From the NCBI GenBank assembly GCA_018105865.1, contig JACLAT010000045.1, positions 696,001 through 760,000 of the forward strand: a DNA stretch of 64,000 nucleotides. The letters are read 5' to 3'. Positions 22,110-33,036 of the stretch are shown piece by piece. The stretch is from Metaphire vulgaris (lineage: Eukaryota > Annelida > Clitellata > Crassiclitellata > Megascolecidae). Position numbers and translations under genes: made by a program. The notes beneath the pieces are model-generated. The model was not told the DNA's origin. It worked only from the letters and a program-made list of their open reading frames with translations, and made no database searches. Within the stretch, counting starts at the first letter, position 1; each line of letters starts with the position of its first letter.

Positions 22110-23044
22110 GCACAAATTATACAAATAGCATCTGTAAGGTGGTGGGCAGAGCAATGCGGAGACCTGGAGGAACTGCAACGCCAGGGAAGACATGACAAAG
22201 TGTATGCAAAGGTAAAATCACTCGACAACAAGAAAAAGGAAGGGCAGCCACAGCAGCGAAAGACAAGAATGGTACTCTCATAACCGAACCGGACAAAGTA
22301 AGAACAAGATGGAAGGAATACATAGAAGGTCTGTACTGTGCGCAAGAGAAACCACAGACACTTGATGGAGATGAAGTGCAGTGGATGATATTGGACCAGA
22401 AATCTTGGAAGAAGAACTAATTGCAGCAATCAGGGACCTAAAGAACAACAAAGCTGAAGGAATTGACAACATACCTGCAGAAATGCTCAAGAACCTGGGC
22501 GAAGGGGCAACAAGAGAATTAGTGAGGCTATGCCAAGAAATATATCGGACTGGGGAGTGGCCAGAAGACTTCCTCCAAACAGTAATGGTGCCACACAAAA
22601 GAAACAGAATGCAACTGAATGTGGAGACTTTAGAACAATAAGCCTACTTTGCCATGCATCGAAGATAGTTTTGAAGATCCTTACAAAACGAGTAGAAGCA
22701 AAAGCAGAAGCAGTGAAGGGGATCAGTGAAGAACAGTACGGATTCAGGAAAGGCAAAGGTACCAGAGATGCAATAGGAATTCTTAGGGCACTGGGAGAAA
22801 GAAGCATAGAAAGGGGCCTTGAAACCTACATCTGCTTTGTGGACTATGAAAAGGCATTTGATCGAGTAGACTGGATAAAACTGATGAGGGCACTCAGAAA
22901 AATGAGAATAGACTACAGAGACAGAAAACTCATCGGAAACCTGTACATAAACCAATCAGTGTATATCCGTGTGGATGGAAAAGACTCTGAACCAGGCACT
23001 CTGGGAAAGGGGGTGAAACAGGGATGCCCTCTAACCCTAACCCT
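22110..23044 (+). pseudogene. LINE reverse-transcriptase fragment with frameshifts
   Basis: From about 22110 the translation resembles the region preceding a reverse transcriptase. 22381-22600 reads AAIRDLKNNKAEGIDNIPAE and the following domain-1 residues. 22620-23044 reads RTISLLCHASKIVLKIL, EEQYGFRKGKGTRDAI, CFVDYEKAFDRVDW and GVKQGCPL. These are reverse-transcriptase blocks 1-4 in order. At least two frameshifts are needed, and the catalytic YADD region is missing because the match ends at 23044 next to a SINE. The endonuclease is also absent. Confidence 0.75.
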
Positions 23045-23056
23045 ATTAATTTCATG

Positions 23057-23349
23057 TAAAAAAAGTAAAGTCCTTCCCGAGCACACAAAGCTAACCTCAA
23101 GGCTCATAGGGCGGCGCTGATCTCCGTTACCAAAGCCCTCAGCCAGGCGACTGGTGCAAGGTTACATGATACGGGGCCAGTGTTCTCATGCAACGCACCT
23201 GTTTACTTCGCAGATTAATCCGCTACTCATTTGCCATCACCATCTGGCGAAAGAAGGCTGAGTCAACCTTAGGGCTCCCACGGGAGTTGAACCCGTGACC
23301 TTCTGCTCCATCGTCCAACGCTGTTACCACTCTACTAACTTCCCGCCCC
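23057..23349 (-). mobile_element. tRNA-derived SINE with 12-bp target duplication
   Basis: On the minus strand it begins GGGCGGGAAGTTAGTAGAG, has an A-box-like TAGTAGAGTGGTAACAG and a B-box GGTTCAACTCC (complement near 23283-23293), then a 200-bp body and a short A/T-rich end. ATTAATTTCATG flanks it exactly at 23045-23056 and 23350-23361. The tRNA part would act as an internal RNA polymerase III promoter. Confidence 0.9.
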
Positions 23350-23399
23350 ATTAATTTCATGACCCAGGAGAAAATCACTTCACTTTAAATGTCTAAAAA

Positions 23400-23640
23400 A
23401 AAGTACATACTAACTTACTTACTATAACATTATATGTAATAAAATCACCAGAATAAGCAATCATTCCAATATGTCCAAAATATCAATTTTATGGCACAAT
23501 GGAACATTATTTCCACTTTAAATGTCAATGAAAACAATAATACTAACTAACTTATTATAATATATTTAAGTTAGGGATTTCATGAAATCACTAGTTTCAC
23601 AGTTTCACTGTAACACACACACACACTGTAACACACACAC
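23400..23640 (-). repeat. ZNF 3' flank block (copy 1 of 3)
   Basis: Reverse complement of 37010-37190, and similar to 58985-59130 (GTCAATGAAAAC, ATGGCACAATGGAACATTAT, AAAATCACCAGAATAAGCA). It ends in TTCATGAAATCACTAGTTTCAC...CACTG, the terminal sequence of the element at 35755-36908. Confidence 0.7.

Positions 23641-23727
<87 letters not shown>
23619..23727. repeat. Microsatellite (AC)n(AT)n
   Basis: Two CACACACAC blocks separated by a CTGTAA repeat precede about 40 AT dinucleotides up to 23727. Confidence 0.95.
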
Positions 23728-23730
<3 letters not shown>

Positions 23731-23775
23731 ATATATGCAATAGAATCAACATATTAATTAATCATTTGAGTTTGT

Positions 23776-25050
23776 CTAAAACATCTCTGATGGCAAATCC
23801 TTCTTCAACTTTTCATTGGAAACAATTCCATGAAAATCAGAATGAAAAATCAAATCCTGATACAAATCACTCTCACCAAAGTGAAGAGAACAATGCTTTA
23901 GAAAACGAGTTTCTTCTACAAAAGGTTTATCGCAAAATCCACATCCAAATGGTTTGACAACAAAGCAAGGTTTCTTTTCTTGTTTATTCCTAATCATACC
24001 AACAGATTTTTCTCCAGCATCAATGTTTTTAAGATGCTTCAAGTGATAATCTTTGGAAAATGATTTCTTAGAAATTGTGTGGTCACTTACATGCCGTAGT
24101 TTTTGTTCATGGTGGATCATGTGATGATTAATCACAGAATCTCTACGACTGAATGCTTTGCGACAAACATAACATAAGAATGGTTTCTTTCCACTGTGAA
24201 TTATCTCATGAGACTTAAGATTGCTTAAGTCTCTGAATGCCTTTGTGCATATTTTGCAGACATATGGCTTTGCTCCAGAATGAATTCTTTCATGGCGTCT
24301 AAGACTGTTTGAACGATTGAATGCTTTATTGCATGTTTTACAAACATACGGCTTTTCTCCTGTATGAATTCTCTCATGATTTTTAAGGAAAACCAATCGA
24401 CTGAATTCTTTTCTGTATGTATTACAAACGTACGGCCTTGCTCCGTTATGAATGCTTTCATGGACTTCAAGATAACCTTTTCGACAGAAAGCCTTGTTAC
24501 ATAATTTGCAAACATATGGTTTCTCGCCACTGTGAATTATCTCATGACCCTTAAGATTGCTTAAGTCTCTGAATGCCTTTGTGCATATTTTGCAGACATA
24601 TGGCTTTGCTCCAGAATGAATTCTTTCATGGCGTTTAAGACTGCTTGAACGATTGAATGCTTTATTGCATGTTTTACAAACACACAGCTTTTCTCCTGCA
24701 TATGGTTTCTCGCCACTATGAATTTTCTCATGAACTTTAAGATGACTTTTTCGACTACATGCCTTTCCACATAATTTGCAAACATATGGTTTCTCCCCAG
24801 TATGAATTTTCTCATGAACTTTAAGATAACTTTTTCGATTGTATGCCCTGCCACACAATTTGCAATCATATGGTTTCTTACTATCATGAATTCCTTCATG
24901 TCGTTTAAGATCACCTTTTAGACAAAATGCCTTCTGACATAATTTGCAAACATATGGTTTCTCACCTGTGTGAATTCTTTCATGAACTTTAAGTTGACTT
25001 GTGCGAGTGAATGTTTTGCCACATATGTTGCAGCTATGTAATCTTTCCAT
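23776..25050 (-). CDS. C2H2 zinc-finger gene 4
   Basis: Intact 424-residue frame from the ATG complementary to 25048-25050 (MERLHSCNICGKTF). There are eleven fingers plus the C-terminal module finger (FGCGFCDKPF...HCSLH). Finger 8 has lost its second cysteine (YVCNTY). Fingers 5-6 and 9-10 are near copies (CKTCNKAFNRS, CKICTKAFRDLSNLK), and the odd linker SGEKPYAGEKLCVC between fingers 4 and 5 looks like the scar of unequal recombination. It ends LPSEMF, short of the RWFG tail, through the same deletion as gene 5. The leader upstream has an altered splice acceptor at 25201. Likely a nuclear DNA-binding regulator, convergent with gene 3. Confidence 0.88.
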   Translation of the reverse strand: MERLHSCNICGKTFTRTSQLKVHERIHTGEKPYVCKLCQKAFCLKGDLKRHEGIHDSKKPYDCKLCGRAYNRKSYLKVHEKIHTGEKPYVCKLCGKACSRKSHLKVHEKIHSGEKPYAGEKLCVCKTCNKAFNRSSSLKRHERIHSGAKPYVCKICTKAFRDLSNLKGHEIIHSGEKPYVCKLCNKAFCRKGYLEVHESIHNGARPYVCNTYRKEFSRLVFLKNHERIHTGEKPYVCKTCNKAFNRSNSLRRHERIHSGAKPYVCKICTKAFRDLSNLKSHEIIHSGKKPFLCYVCRKAFSRRDSVINHHMIHHEQKLRHVSDHTISKKSFSKDYHLKHLKNIDAGEKSVGMIRNKQEKKPCFVVKPFGCGFCDKPFVEETRFLKHCSLHFGESDLYQDLIFHSDFHGIVSNEKLKKDLPSEMF

Positions 25051-25289
25051 AGTCTGCAGATGTCTACAGTTTCTATGATTTTATAGTTGATTTACATATA
25101 TTCATACATTTTCAATAAGACAAGCAGTTTTTTATTCAGAAGTTATTAAAATTGTCTGCATTAAGAAATGATCTTCTTTCATAAATTAAAGCCTTTGCTC
25201 CTGCAAATAGAAATATTGTAAAATATAAGATATTTTGATTCGATTTAAGAGAAAGTAAGAACAATGAGATTATGATACAGATTTAATAT
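25051..25289 (-). other. 5' leader of ZNF gene 4
   Basis: Shares TTTTCAATAAGACAA and TTCAGAAGTTATTAAAATTGTC-like blocks with the leader of gene 6 (41262-41330). TATTTCTATTTGCAG on the minus strand (AG at 25201-25202) would be the acceptor. Confidence 0.45.
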
Positions 25290-25540
25290 AACTGTAAGCA
25301 ATGTTATGTATGGATGTATGCAGGGAAACAACCAAATAACAAAACAAGCAATGGACGGTCTACCAGAAAACAGCAAAAGAAAGAGAGGTAGACCGAGGAT
25401 AACGTGGAAGAAAATGATAGAACAAGATCTGAACCACATGGGTCTGTCATGGAGGGAGGTCCAAGATTTGGTCAACAACCGATGTAGATGGAGAACATTC
25501 TGTGCTGACCGATGTACTTCCAGCACAAGGACGGACTAAG
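25290..25540 (+). mobile_element. LINE C-terminal fragment
   Basis: Plus-strand frame from 25306 reads AMDGLPENSKRKRGRPRITW, then MIEQDLNHMGLSWREVQDL and RCRWRTFCADRC. This is the C-terminal end of a LINE polyprotein of the same broad type as the 22-kb fragment. The rest of the element is absent. Confidence 0.7.
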
Positions 25541-25703
25541 TACTAAGTAATGTTATACATCCAAGCATTGTTGACATATTGAAATAATTTATTTTATAAA
25601 AAGCGAAATACTCAAACAGCTACATTGTGGAGCAAATTAAAAAAACAAAAGCAAATGAGTTTAAAAAGTTATCAAAAGTCTGGGTTAACAAACAGAAAAA
25701 ACA

Positions 25704-25890
25704 GTATTGTTATTGTTCATGACAATTTATATAGCGCCGTAACATAGCAAGGGCCAAAGTCAAGGGTGCTTTACAATAAGCGTGGAAACGAGATGTTGAA
25801 TAGGTGCGTCTTTAACTTGTTTGAAAACTCTCCGAAGGAAGTCACGGACGACACGCAGTCCGGCAGTGAATTCCACAGGAGAGGATTAGG
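25704..25890 (-). mobile_element. LINE family A 3' fragment
   Basis: The minus strand encodes PLLWNSLPDCV and KLKTHLFNISFPRLL, followed by the ATAGCGCC and GTCATGAACAATAAC tail. It matches the 3' end of the LINE at 8410-11700 and is truncated at its 5' side near 25890. Confidence 0.75.
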
Positions 25891-28800
25891 CAATAGTAGA
25901 CAATAGTCGACAATTAAAATCAGGTAGCACATTACCTGTATTGCTTTTAAGGACATCACCGATCACTTTGGATTTTACATTCAGACCTATCAGTTAATAT
26001 TGTAATACTAAATACTAAGCATCATGGTTCTTTAATAATCTGAGTGCCTTCATTTCATTATTTATTCATAAATGGTCAACCATGCAGTAATTTTTCCCTA
26101 TGATAGATGAATTGTAACTCGGTCTTCAAACTCTACGCACAAAATAGGCTGCTATTGTATCTCAGTTCTATGTCTGCACTAACTTTAATTCCAAGATCTT
26201 TCCTCAAACCACCATTTGTAGGTCTTTTCTGTGACAGACTAAACTAAACACTTTCTTTTCTGTTCTCTCTAGATTTCAATTAAAACACTATTTTGATCCA
26301 AGCAGCCTCATCCACAGATGTCAACTGCATTGTCCTTACTTACCAGGACTTCTTATTCATATTATTAACAGCAGTTGTTTGAAATTCAACATGCACTTTT
26401 CACAAGCAAACACTGCTTTCATATTCCATAGACAATGATGGTCAGTCAAACACATGGATTAATCTCTCAAAGTAAACAGTAAATTCAATATACATAGTCA
26501 CACCAAAATCTGACACTGTTAATGTGTTTCATTTGCTTGCTTAGATAGAAATGCAGCAAATGCACATCAGCATAAAACACATTTCAGCAAATTCATCCAT
26601 CTCCTAACTCTGCATCCACTAAACAAGGAATAAGGGAATGATGGAGGGAATCAGCAAAAGACAGAAAAATATCAACAAAGGAAAATCATTCTCTGAAAGT
26701 TCATAATTAAAAACAAAGCAAAGCCACAGATTGAGATTGAATAGGACAGCCTCATTATTCTAAGAATATAACTAATTTAAACACAAGATCAACATCACAT
26801 GTTGACATTTGGCTGGCAACCTACAACAGAAACTGGAGATCAGTCCCTGAAACAATGCTCATATCAAGTATGGAAAATCATTACCTGTACCTTTACAAAA
26901 GATGTTGTTGATCATTTTGACTTCTGATTCAGGCATTGTCTATGTCATCTAATACCCCCCGCCACAGAAGCCGAGGTTCCTATTATGAAACCGATTAGAC
27001 GGTGAGCTTTGCCTACTTAACTTCCAGTTATAGAGTTTCAGTAGCACATGTACTAATTACATAATTAAATGCAACAATATGGCCAAATTTGTTGTGATCA
27101 AAAATCTGAATTGTACTCTCCCTAATTACTCCTCATTTTATATTATGGTTTTTCCCATTTCAACATGAGTTAGGAATAAATCCCTAAAACAAAATGTCAC
27201 TGAACCAGAAAAGAAGATGCAACTAAAGCCTTCTGGCTAATGTAATATCCAACCAAAGTCATTTGAACGTCAATAGGTGACTTTAATTAAGCAAACGAGG
27301 ACTCAATTCAAACAACCCCATAAAGGAAAATACATGAATGAAAGAATGCAATAATTAGATTTAGCTCAGATGACCATTTATTTGAGAAGGTGAAGGTAAG
27401 CCATATTTTGGAGTCCATACCAGTTACCATAAAGCAGCAACATTTGATACAAAATAAGCAAAACACATTGAATGCAAGACAGAGAGAGTTACAGAGGGAG
27501 ATATAGAGATAGAGAGACATAGGAAAGACAGAGAAAGAGACACAGAGAAACAAAGAGGAAGAAGCACAAACATGTTTTTTTAAGGAAAAATTTCAAAAAT
27601 TACTAGGGGACGATGAAAGACTTTTAAATTCCAAATGAAAACTACAGTAATTTTGGCACTTTCCACGTTTAGTATATTCTGCCCGGCCACCCACAAATCA
27701 GCCATAATGGTAGTAGAATAACATTTCAAATATCGGATGAAAAGTGCAGACAGTCATGTATGATGGCGATACGCAACAGTTTCCAGTGTTTCTCTGAAAA
27801 GACTGCCAAAGCCCAATAGAGAAAAACTCGAAATAACTTCTTGTGAGTCTTTGCATGAAAGGCGGACTGTCACAACATAATTACTGCGGGGCCAGGAAAA
27901 AACAATTATGGGGCCATGGCCCCCGTAGTTTACATGCTAAAAAACACATTAAAGAAGCATAAGGAAAGAGGATTAGACAAACCGTTTATGAAGATATAAT
28001 GAAAAGTACTCAATTGGTTATATGTGCATAGAAGACATAATAGGTGAAGATGTAAAAGAAATAGGGAAGAATTAGAATCAATTATACCAAGACAAAAGAC
28101 AATTAAGAAAAAGCTCCTTTGGGTCATCAAATAAAGAAATGAACAAAAATACGCATTAACAAATCAAAGTAGCATAAAAAATATGATGAAAATTCTCAAT
28201 GCACGGGATCATGTGACTCTAAAATATTGCAGACAACAAAAGAAACAATTAAACAGTAATATTTGATTCGAAATAAGCAAAATGAATTCAAATAAAAATT
28301 ATGCACTTCTATAACACCATTTATACGCTCTAAAGGTATCAATCGATGGCACTTCAAATTCATCAGCAAAATGGCCAGGTTATTCAAAGAAATGTCTTAT
28401 CCCTCATTACCGTACTCCTCATTCCATAGTCCAGCTTTTTCCCAATTTCAAAATGTATGAAAACTAAATTTCTAAAACAAAATGCCACTGAACAAGAAAA
28501 GAATATGCAACTTAAGCCTTATGGATGACGTAATATCCAACCAAAGTCACTTAATAGGTGACTTTAATTAAGCACATGAGGATTCATTTAAAACAATCTG
28601 ATAAAAGAAACCTCATAAAAAACACGAAAGAGAGGATGCAATAATTTCAATTTAACTCAGATGACCATTTATTTGAGAAGGTGAAGGTAAGACAAACTTT
28701 AGAAACAGTTCCCATAAAACATTTGGATCAAAATGAACAAAGTGTTTTGAATGAGAGAAAATAAAATATGAATTATACATTTTGCAAAGTACCATTTCTA

Positions 28801-29145
28801 ATACTTTAAAGGTATCAATAGATGGTACTTCAAATTCATCAGCAAAAGACCAGGTCGTTCCAGGAATCAGTCAGCGAGAAAGCCAGAAAGAGCTATGGAG
28901 GATATTTTAATTTAAAGATATGGGTTTTTAGTATAGATCAGATCAATTCCTTAAAAGAATATTCGTTGCCTGCGTTCTAGTGAGATTCTAAACTAGTCAC
29001 AGACAACAAGAACAATGATACATTGGCTGAGATCTTTTGATAGGAACTTTTACTGTTGTTGGCATAGAAGCTATAACACTGAGGCCAAATTCATTCCTTT
29101 GAAGTTGAAAAACTCTCTTCAGAGACACTACAATGCATTCCCTTA
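25891..29145. other. Non-coding part of unit A upstream of gene 4
   Basis: Aligns with 42230-45760 of unit B. A block of about 250 bp (AACCAGAAAAGA, AAGCCTTCTGGCTAATGTAATATCC, CTCAGATGACCATTTATTTGAGAAGG) occurs at 27160-27420 and again at 28440-28700. No protein gene is supported; open frames here are short and unconserved. Confidence 0.55.
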
Positions 29146-29529
29146 GGGGCTGTCCATTAATTATTTCAACAATTTTTGGACAATTTTTGACCCCACTTGT
29201 AATTATATAAAAATGTTGACCCAGCTCACACTAAGACCAGTGACGGGTCCCCCTGAATAGTTTAGAAGGTTATTATTGTTGCAGCGATGAGACCTTTTCC
29301 CTTTCTCTTGTTCATCAAGTGTCATAATGTGGTGTTGATGACCTACTTTTTGCTAACAAGTCTTTCCTTTGTAATAAATAGTATTCCATTAAATTTCCTA
29401 TTTTGTATCATTTGCAAAAAAATTAAATCGCTGACGTCACCTTCTCTTGACACCCCTCCTCTGTCAACAACTGTCAAACTTTTTCAAACTCCCTCCCCTA
29501 ATTTGTTGACGTAATTAATGGACAGCCCC
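29146..29529. mobile_element. PIF/Harbinger-like MITE
   Basis: 384-bp element with inverted ends GGGGCTGTCCATTAATTA / TAATTAATGGACAGCCCC and a 3-bp target duplication TTA at 29143-29145 and 29530-29532. The TTA target fits PIF/Harbinger. It is missing from unit B, so it inserted after the duplication. The open frame inside (29287-29514) is not credible as a gene. Confidence 0.8.
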
Positions 29530-29532
29530 TTA

Positions 29533-29894
29533 CTCATCACATATGTTACGTATGTTTTGAAACAGCTGTCATCAATGTTCCTCTTTGTGACATAAATAAT
29601 ATCGAAACTTACACTACTTACAGTCGATAGTTAAACTTACATGAAAATTTTCGCCAAAAGTAAAAATCCGAACATTAATTTCAAACATCAAAAGTATTTT
29701 CTTCTTAAGAGAAAATGGCGTCGATCAGAATGTTTTCTAATGGAGAAATGAAAGCTGGACTAATATTTGAAAATAAATTCGGCACATAAGAGTTGCATTA
29801 TGATTAGGGTATAAGATATTAAATGTTTCCAAAAAACCATTTTAAATAGAGTGTGTAGATAGCTATTGTTCTAGTAATATCACCGTCCTAAGCC
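29533..29894. other. End of unit A
   Basis: 29640-29770 matches 48250-48400 of unit B (CGCCAAAAGT, AAATGGCGTCGATCAGAAT). No gene. Confidence 0.55.
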
Positions 29895-30183
29895 ACAGTC
29901 TACAATACCTGAAGCAGAATTACACGACCCACACGCTCATCATCTTACCTCACTCTTTCACGACAACTGAATCAGTTATCCATGAAAATGTGCATCCGTG
30001 CCTTCTCACATGCCTCACCCGAACTTTAGAACTCGAACCATGGCGCTATAGAAATCCACGAAATTTTACTCACTTACTTTAACTATATATATATATTTTG
30101 AGCGCATAGGAATAAGGAGCTACTTCGGTGCATCTTTTGGAAGCGCTTTAGAAATTAACGAGATTTTACTTACTTACTTATAT
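29895..30183 (+). mobile_element. Two LINE family B 3' fragments in tandem
   Basis: 29895-30078 ends GGCGCTATAGAAATCCACG plus ACTTACTTT, and 30085-30183 ends AAGCGCTTTAGAAATTAACG plus TTACTTACTTACTT. Both read in the plus direction and match the family B tail. They are separated by a short TATATA tract and both lack the coding region. Confidence 0.65.
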
Positions 30184-30816
30184 GATGTTTACCAATCACA
30201 TGGTGTTTACCAATCAAATATCATTCATAGACCTATTTTAAAATTACAGTTACCTCAGGACAGAAATATTTCTAAAATGAAAAATAGGTTGAACGATTAG
30301 AATCGAATAATTGTTGCAGACTTGCAGCTTTTGACCGGACACTTCCAATAAGCGATTGGAATATGGGCAAATAAAAGATTTTAAATATCAAAGATAAATA
30401 GATTCCAGGTTTCGTTTTTATCAGAAAATAATTTGCTCGTCGCCATTTTGTGTGATAGACAAATGAATATTTTACGCATTACAAGTTGATGTTAAAATTC
30501 GGGAGATTCTTTTATTTTTGCTTTTTGCAATATTTTAAAGTAAGTTTTCTAAAGCTCAATTATTGATATTATCGTATCTAAAAAATTCTGAAGGAAAATA
30601 TTGATTCTAGTTCATTTAATTATGATGTGTCGGCTTGTCTCTGACGGACGGATATCTGAATTGAATAATACAATCAGTCAGGTCATTTTGTATATGAATT
30701 AAATAAATAAAAACTGTATATGTATTCAAAATTACTATGCTAGGCATTATTTGATTAAATATTCCATCTAGCACATAAATAATGCTACTCATTATTTAAG
30801 ACATTAATTCTGTATT

Positions 30817-31523
30817 AAGTAAGTAATTAAAATCTCGTGGATTTCTATAGCGCCTTGGAGAACAGCACACAAGTAGCTGCTTATTCTTAGGCGCTTAGCC
30901 TGTATTAAAATAGCTATGGGGAAGGTACATTATATATCAACCAGGCAATAGTCAACATCCAAAGGGCAGTGAGGCTAGGTTGTTACAGCTATGGAGGATA
31001 TGATTTTAGATAAAGGAAGGATTTAAGCTTAGACCTGAAGACTTGAGGAGATAATGCAGGAATTATAGGAAATGAGGATTCAGATTTTATTGTTTGAAAG
31101 TGTCCAAGTCTGCGGAGGGAAGCTGGGATCGAGTTCCAGAGTTCAGGTGAGGCGTATGAGAAGGCACGGTTGCAAATTTTCAGGGATGACTGATTTAGCG
31201 GGCGTGACAGAGTGAGATGAGATGAAGAACGTGTGGGTCGAGGAGGCTGAGGGTTTATTAGTGATCTAAGGTAGACAGGTTTTGATGACTGAAGTGAGCT
31301 ATGTGTAAGTGTTATTATCTTATATTGGATATGTTCAGTTATTTTAAGCCAATGTAATGATTTTAATATGATATGATTAGTATGATTAGTATGATGAGAG
31401 TGGTGTGGTGTAAAGGCTGAACAGTACAGGCCCAAGAACAGATCCTTAAGGCACTCCAAAATCTACACTGTGAGATAGAGAAATTTGGCTAAGACAGGAC
31501 ACTTGAAAAGACCGGGATTTAAG
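30817..31523 (-). mobile_element. LINE family B, internally deleted, with empty site in unit A
   Basis: The minus-strand 3' end is at the left (TTAC-type tail, then ATTTCTATAGCGCC). The right part encodes LFLGLYCSAF, a frame-shadow of the GSVLGPVLF block in which the CAG before GS has become a stop. This is joined directly to the C-terminal segment (LHWLKI, NRAFSYASPELWNSIP), so the YADD region is deleted. GTATT at 30812-30816 and 31524-31528 is a probable target duplication. Unit A shows the unfilled site at 14275-14290. Confidence 0.75.
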
Positions 31524-32552
31524 GTATTCTTTCTAATTGGATGATATATTCTCCAATGTGCATTTTATTTGAATCACTGTATATGGATTCAAAGAGATTA
31601 AAGAAATTTCCGTTTCTTGTCTACATATGATATTATCTTTGTTACTTTTAACGATGTTGGTTGTTCAATGTTCAAGTAGCAGAGGCAGCTACTAAATTAA
31701 ATTAATATAATTTCAAGAGACAATTCGGAGCAGACAATTCGAAGAAGGACAATTCGGAGCAAAGTTTCACAGAGTTTAAATAAATGCTAATCTCGCCCAG
31801 ACGGTTGGGTGATAACAATTGTCGGTGCCTTTGATTGCAGACTGTTGTGCTAGATCACGAAAACTGGAATGCAATGGAGTGCTAAAAGGATGTAGCCATA
31901 ACATCAATTTATTGAATAAACATTATCATTCAGCGTACTTCAAGATTCCCAGTATCATTATTTGTAGACACGGATATAATCAATTGCCCGGTCACCATTA
32001 CGTATAGTGATGGCACCATTTGTACGAGAGGCCATACATGGCTCTGAGTCTTGTGTAAGGAGTTAGCAATCTTTGATGATTGCAAACTTTGAGGCCCATC
32101 GCATCAACCTACTCAAGGAAAATTTCAGCTTTTATACATATACTTTTTTTAAAATCAACTTTCAAAACAATACTAATGCACTTCTAATACAAATCTTCAA
32201 TGAATCATATTTTTTTCACATTTCAACCAATCAGCTCTACATTCATCCACACACAATATTCAAAGCCTTATATCTGAGCAAATACTTACAACTTCTTTGC
32301 AGTAGTCCAAAATTACACAATAGTTAAAAAATGATCAAACTATTAAGATAGAATCTTAGAAACAGCTATTGAAATTTTGAAATTGTATGAAATTAAGCCC
32401 TTTGATCAAATTAATGTTGCATTGTAGAACATGAAGTTCAAGTCAAACAATGCACTTTCATAAATGCAAAATTCTCATTTGATATCATCCTATGTCTACG
32501 TTTAGAAACCGTCATTAAATTATTTAATGTTATTTAACTAGGATTTCCATTC
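31524..32552. other. Non-coding sequence of unit B
   Basis: Matches unit A 14290-16020 except that the 980-bp insert of unit A is absent. No gene. Confidence 0.55.
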
Positions 32553-32558
32553 TGATCA

Positions 32559-32610
<52 letters not shown>

Positions 32611-32950
32611 TCTAGACAATTTCTCCAGCGCAGTAAACAAGGCTAAGGCCTACGACAAAAGCGCTTTGACATAATTCTATCAGTAAAATCCGATATTAAA
32701 TAAGTGTGTTTTTAAGTTCCTAAGAAAGGATTCCGCAGAGACAGCTTCCGACACAACGTAAGGTAACGAATTCCAAAGTAACAGATTCCCTTTGGAGAAT
32801 GATCTTTCTCCAAACTTGGAGGTCTTTGACGGAAGAGGGACAAGCAGCAGAACTCGATCGAAGCTTCATTCTCGACTCATTTGACGTCGTTCGCTGCACC
32901 AGCGCACTCAGATATTCTGGGAAGTGTATATGACATGAGGGCATCATAGA
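32553..32950 (-). mobile_element. LINE (ATT-tail family) fragment, unit B only
   Basis: The ATT/TTA tail at 32553-32612 is followed by AAAAGCGCTTTGACATAATT and, on the minus strand, a decayed LINE C-terminus (frames around 32720-32962). Unit A at 16030 lacks it. Confidence 0.6.
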
Positions 32951-32970
32951 CTTTAATATCATAAGACAGA

Positions 32971-33004
32971 GTTATCGGATGCTGGAACACTGAACAGCGC
33001 TACA
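32971..33004 (-). repeat. 34-bp templated insertion copied from 36361-36394
   Basis: GTTATCGGATGCTGGAAC... (34 bp) is the exact reverse complement of 36361-36394 inside the TA-target element. It sits between two copies of CATAAGACAGAGT, only one of which exists in unit A. The related sequence at 58364-58397 differs at several positions, so the 36-kb copy is the better source. Confidence 0.8.
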
Positions 33005-33036
33005 TAAGACAGAGTCTATGGTGTCAGAAAGTGATG

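Larger units (their letters stand above)
13450..29775. repeat. Segmental duplication, unit A
   Basis: Collinear with 30300-48400. Matching landmarks are 13541/30338 (AATAAGCGATTGGA), 14510/32008 (GGCACCATTTGTA), 15690/32220, 16073/33037, the plus-strand ZNF genes 18281/34767, the minus-strand ZNF genes 25050/41236, 25960/42230, and 29660-29760/48270-48380 (AAATGGCGTCGATCAGAAT). Each unit holds a convergent ZNF pair. Differences are mostly transposon insertions. Similarity looks high at 16.03-17.16 kb and lower elsewhere. Confidence 0.85.

Noticed and set aside
23270..23349. tRNA gene on the minus strand
   Set aside because: Has A- and B-boxes but no complete cloverleaf, continues into a 200-bp body, and has a 12-bp target duplication: a SINE.
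23776..25050. CRISPR-like regular spacing
   Set aside because: The 84-bp periodicity is the C2H2 finger-plus-linker repeat, and the context is a eukaryotic genome.
29287..29514. 75-residue plus frame
   Set aside because: Lies wholly inside a 384-bp MITE with clear borders.
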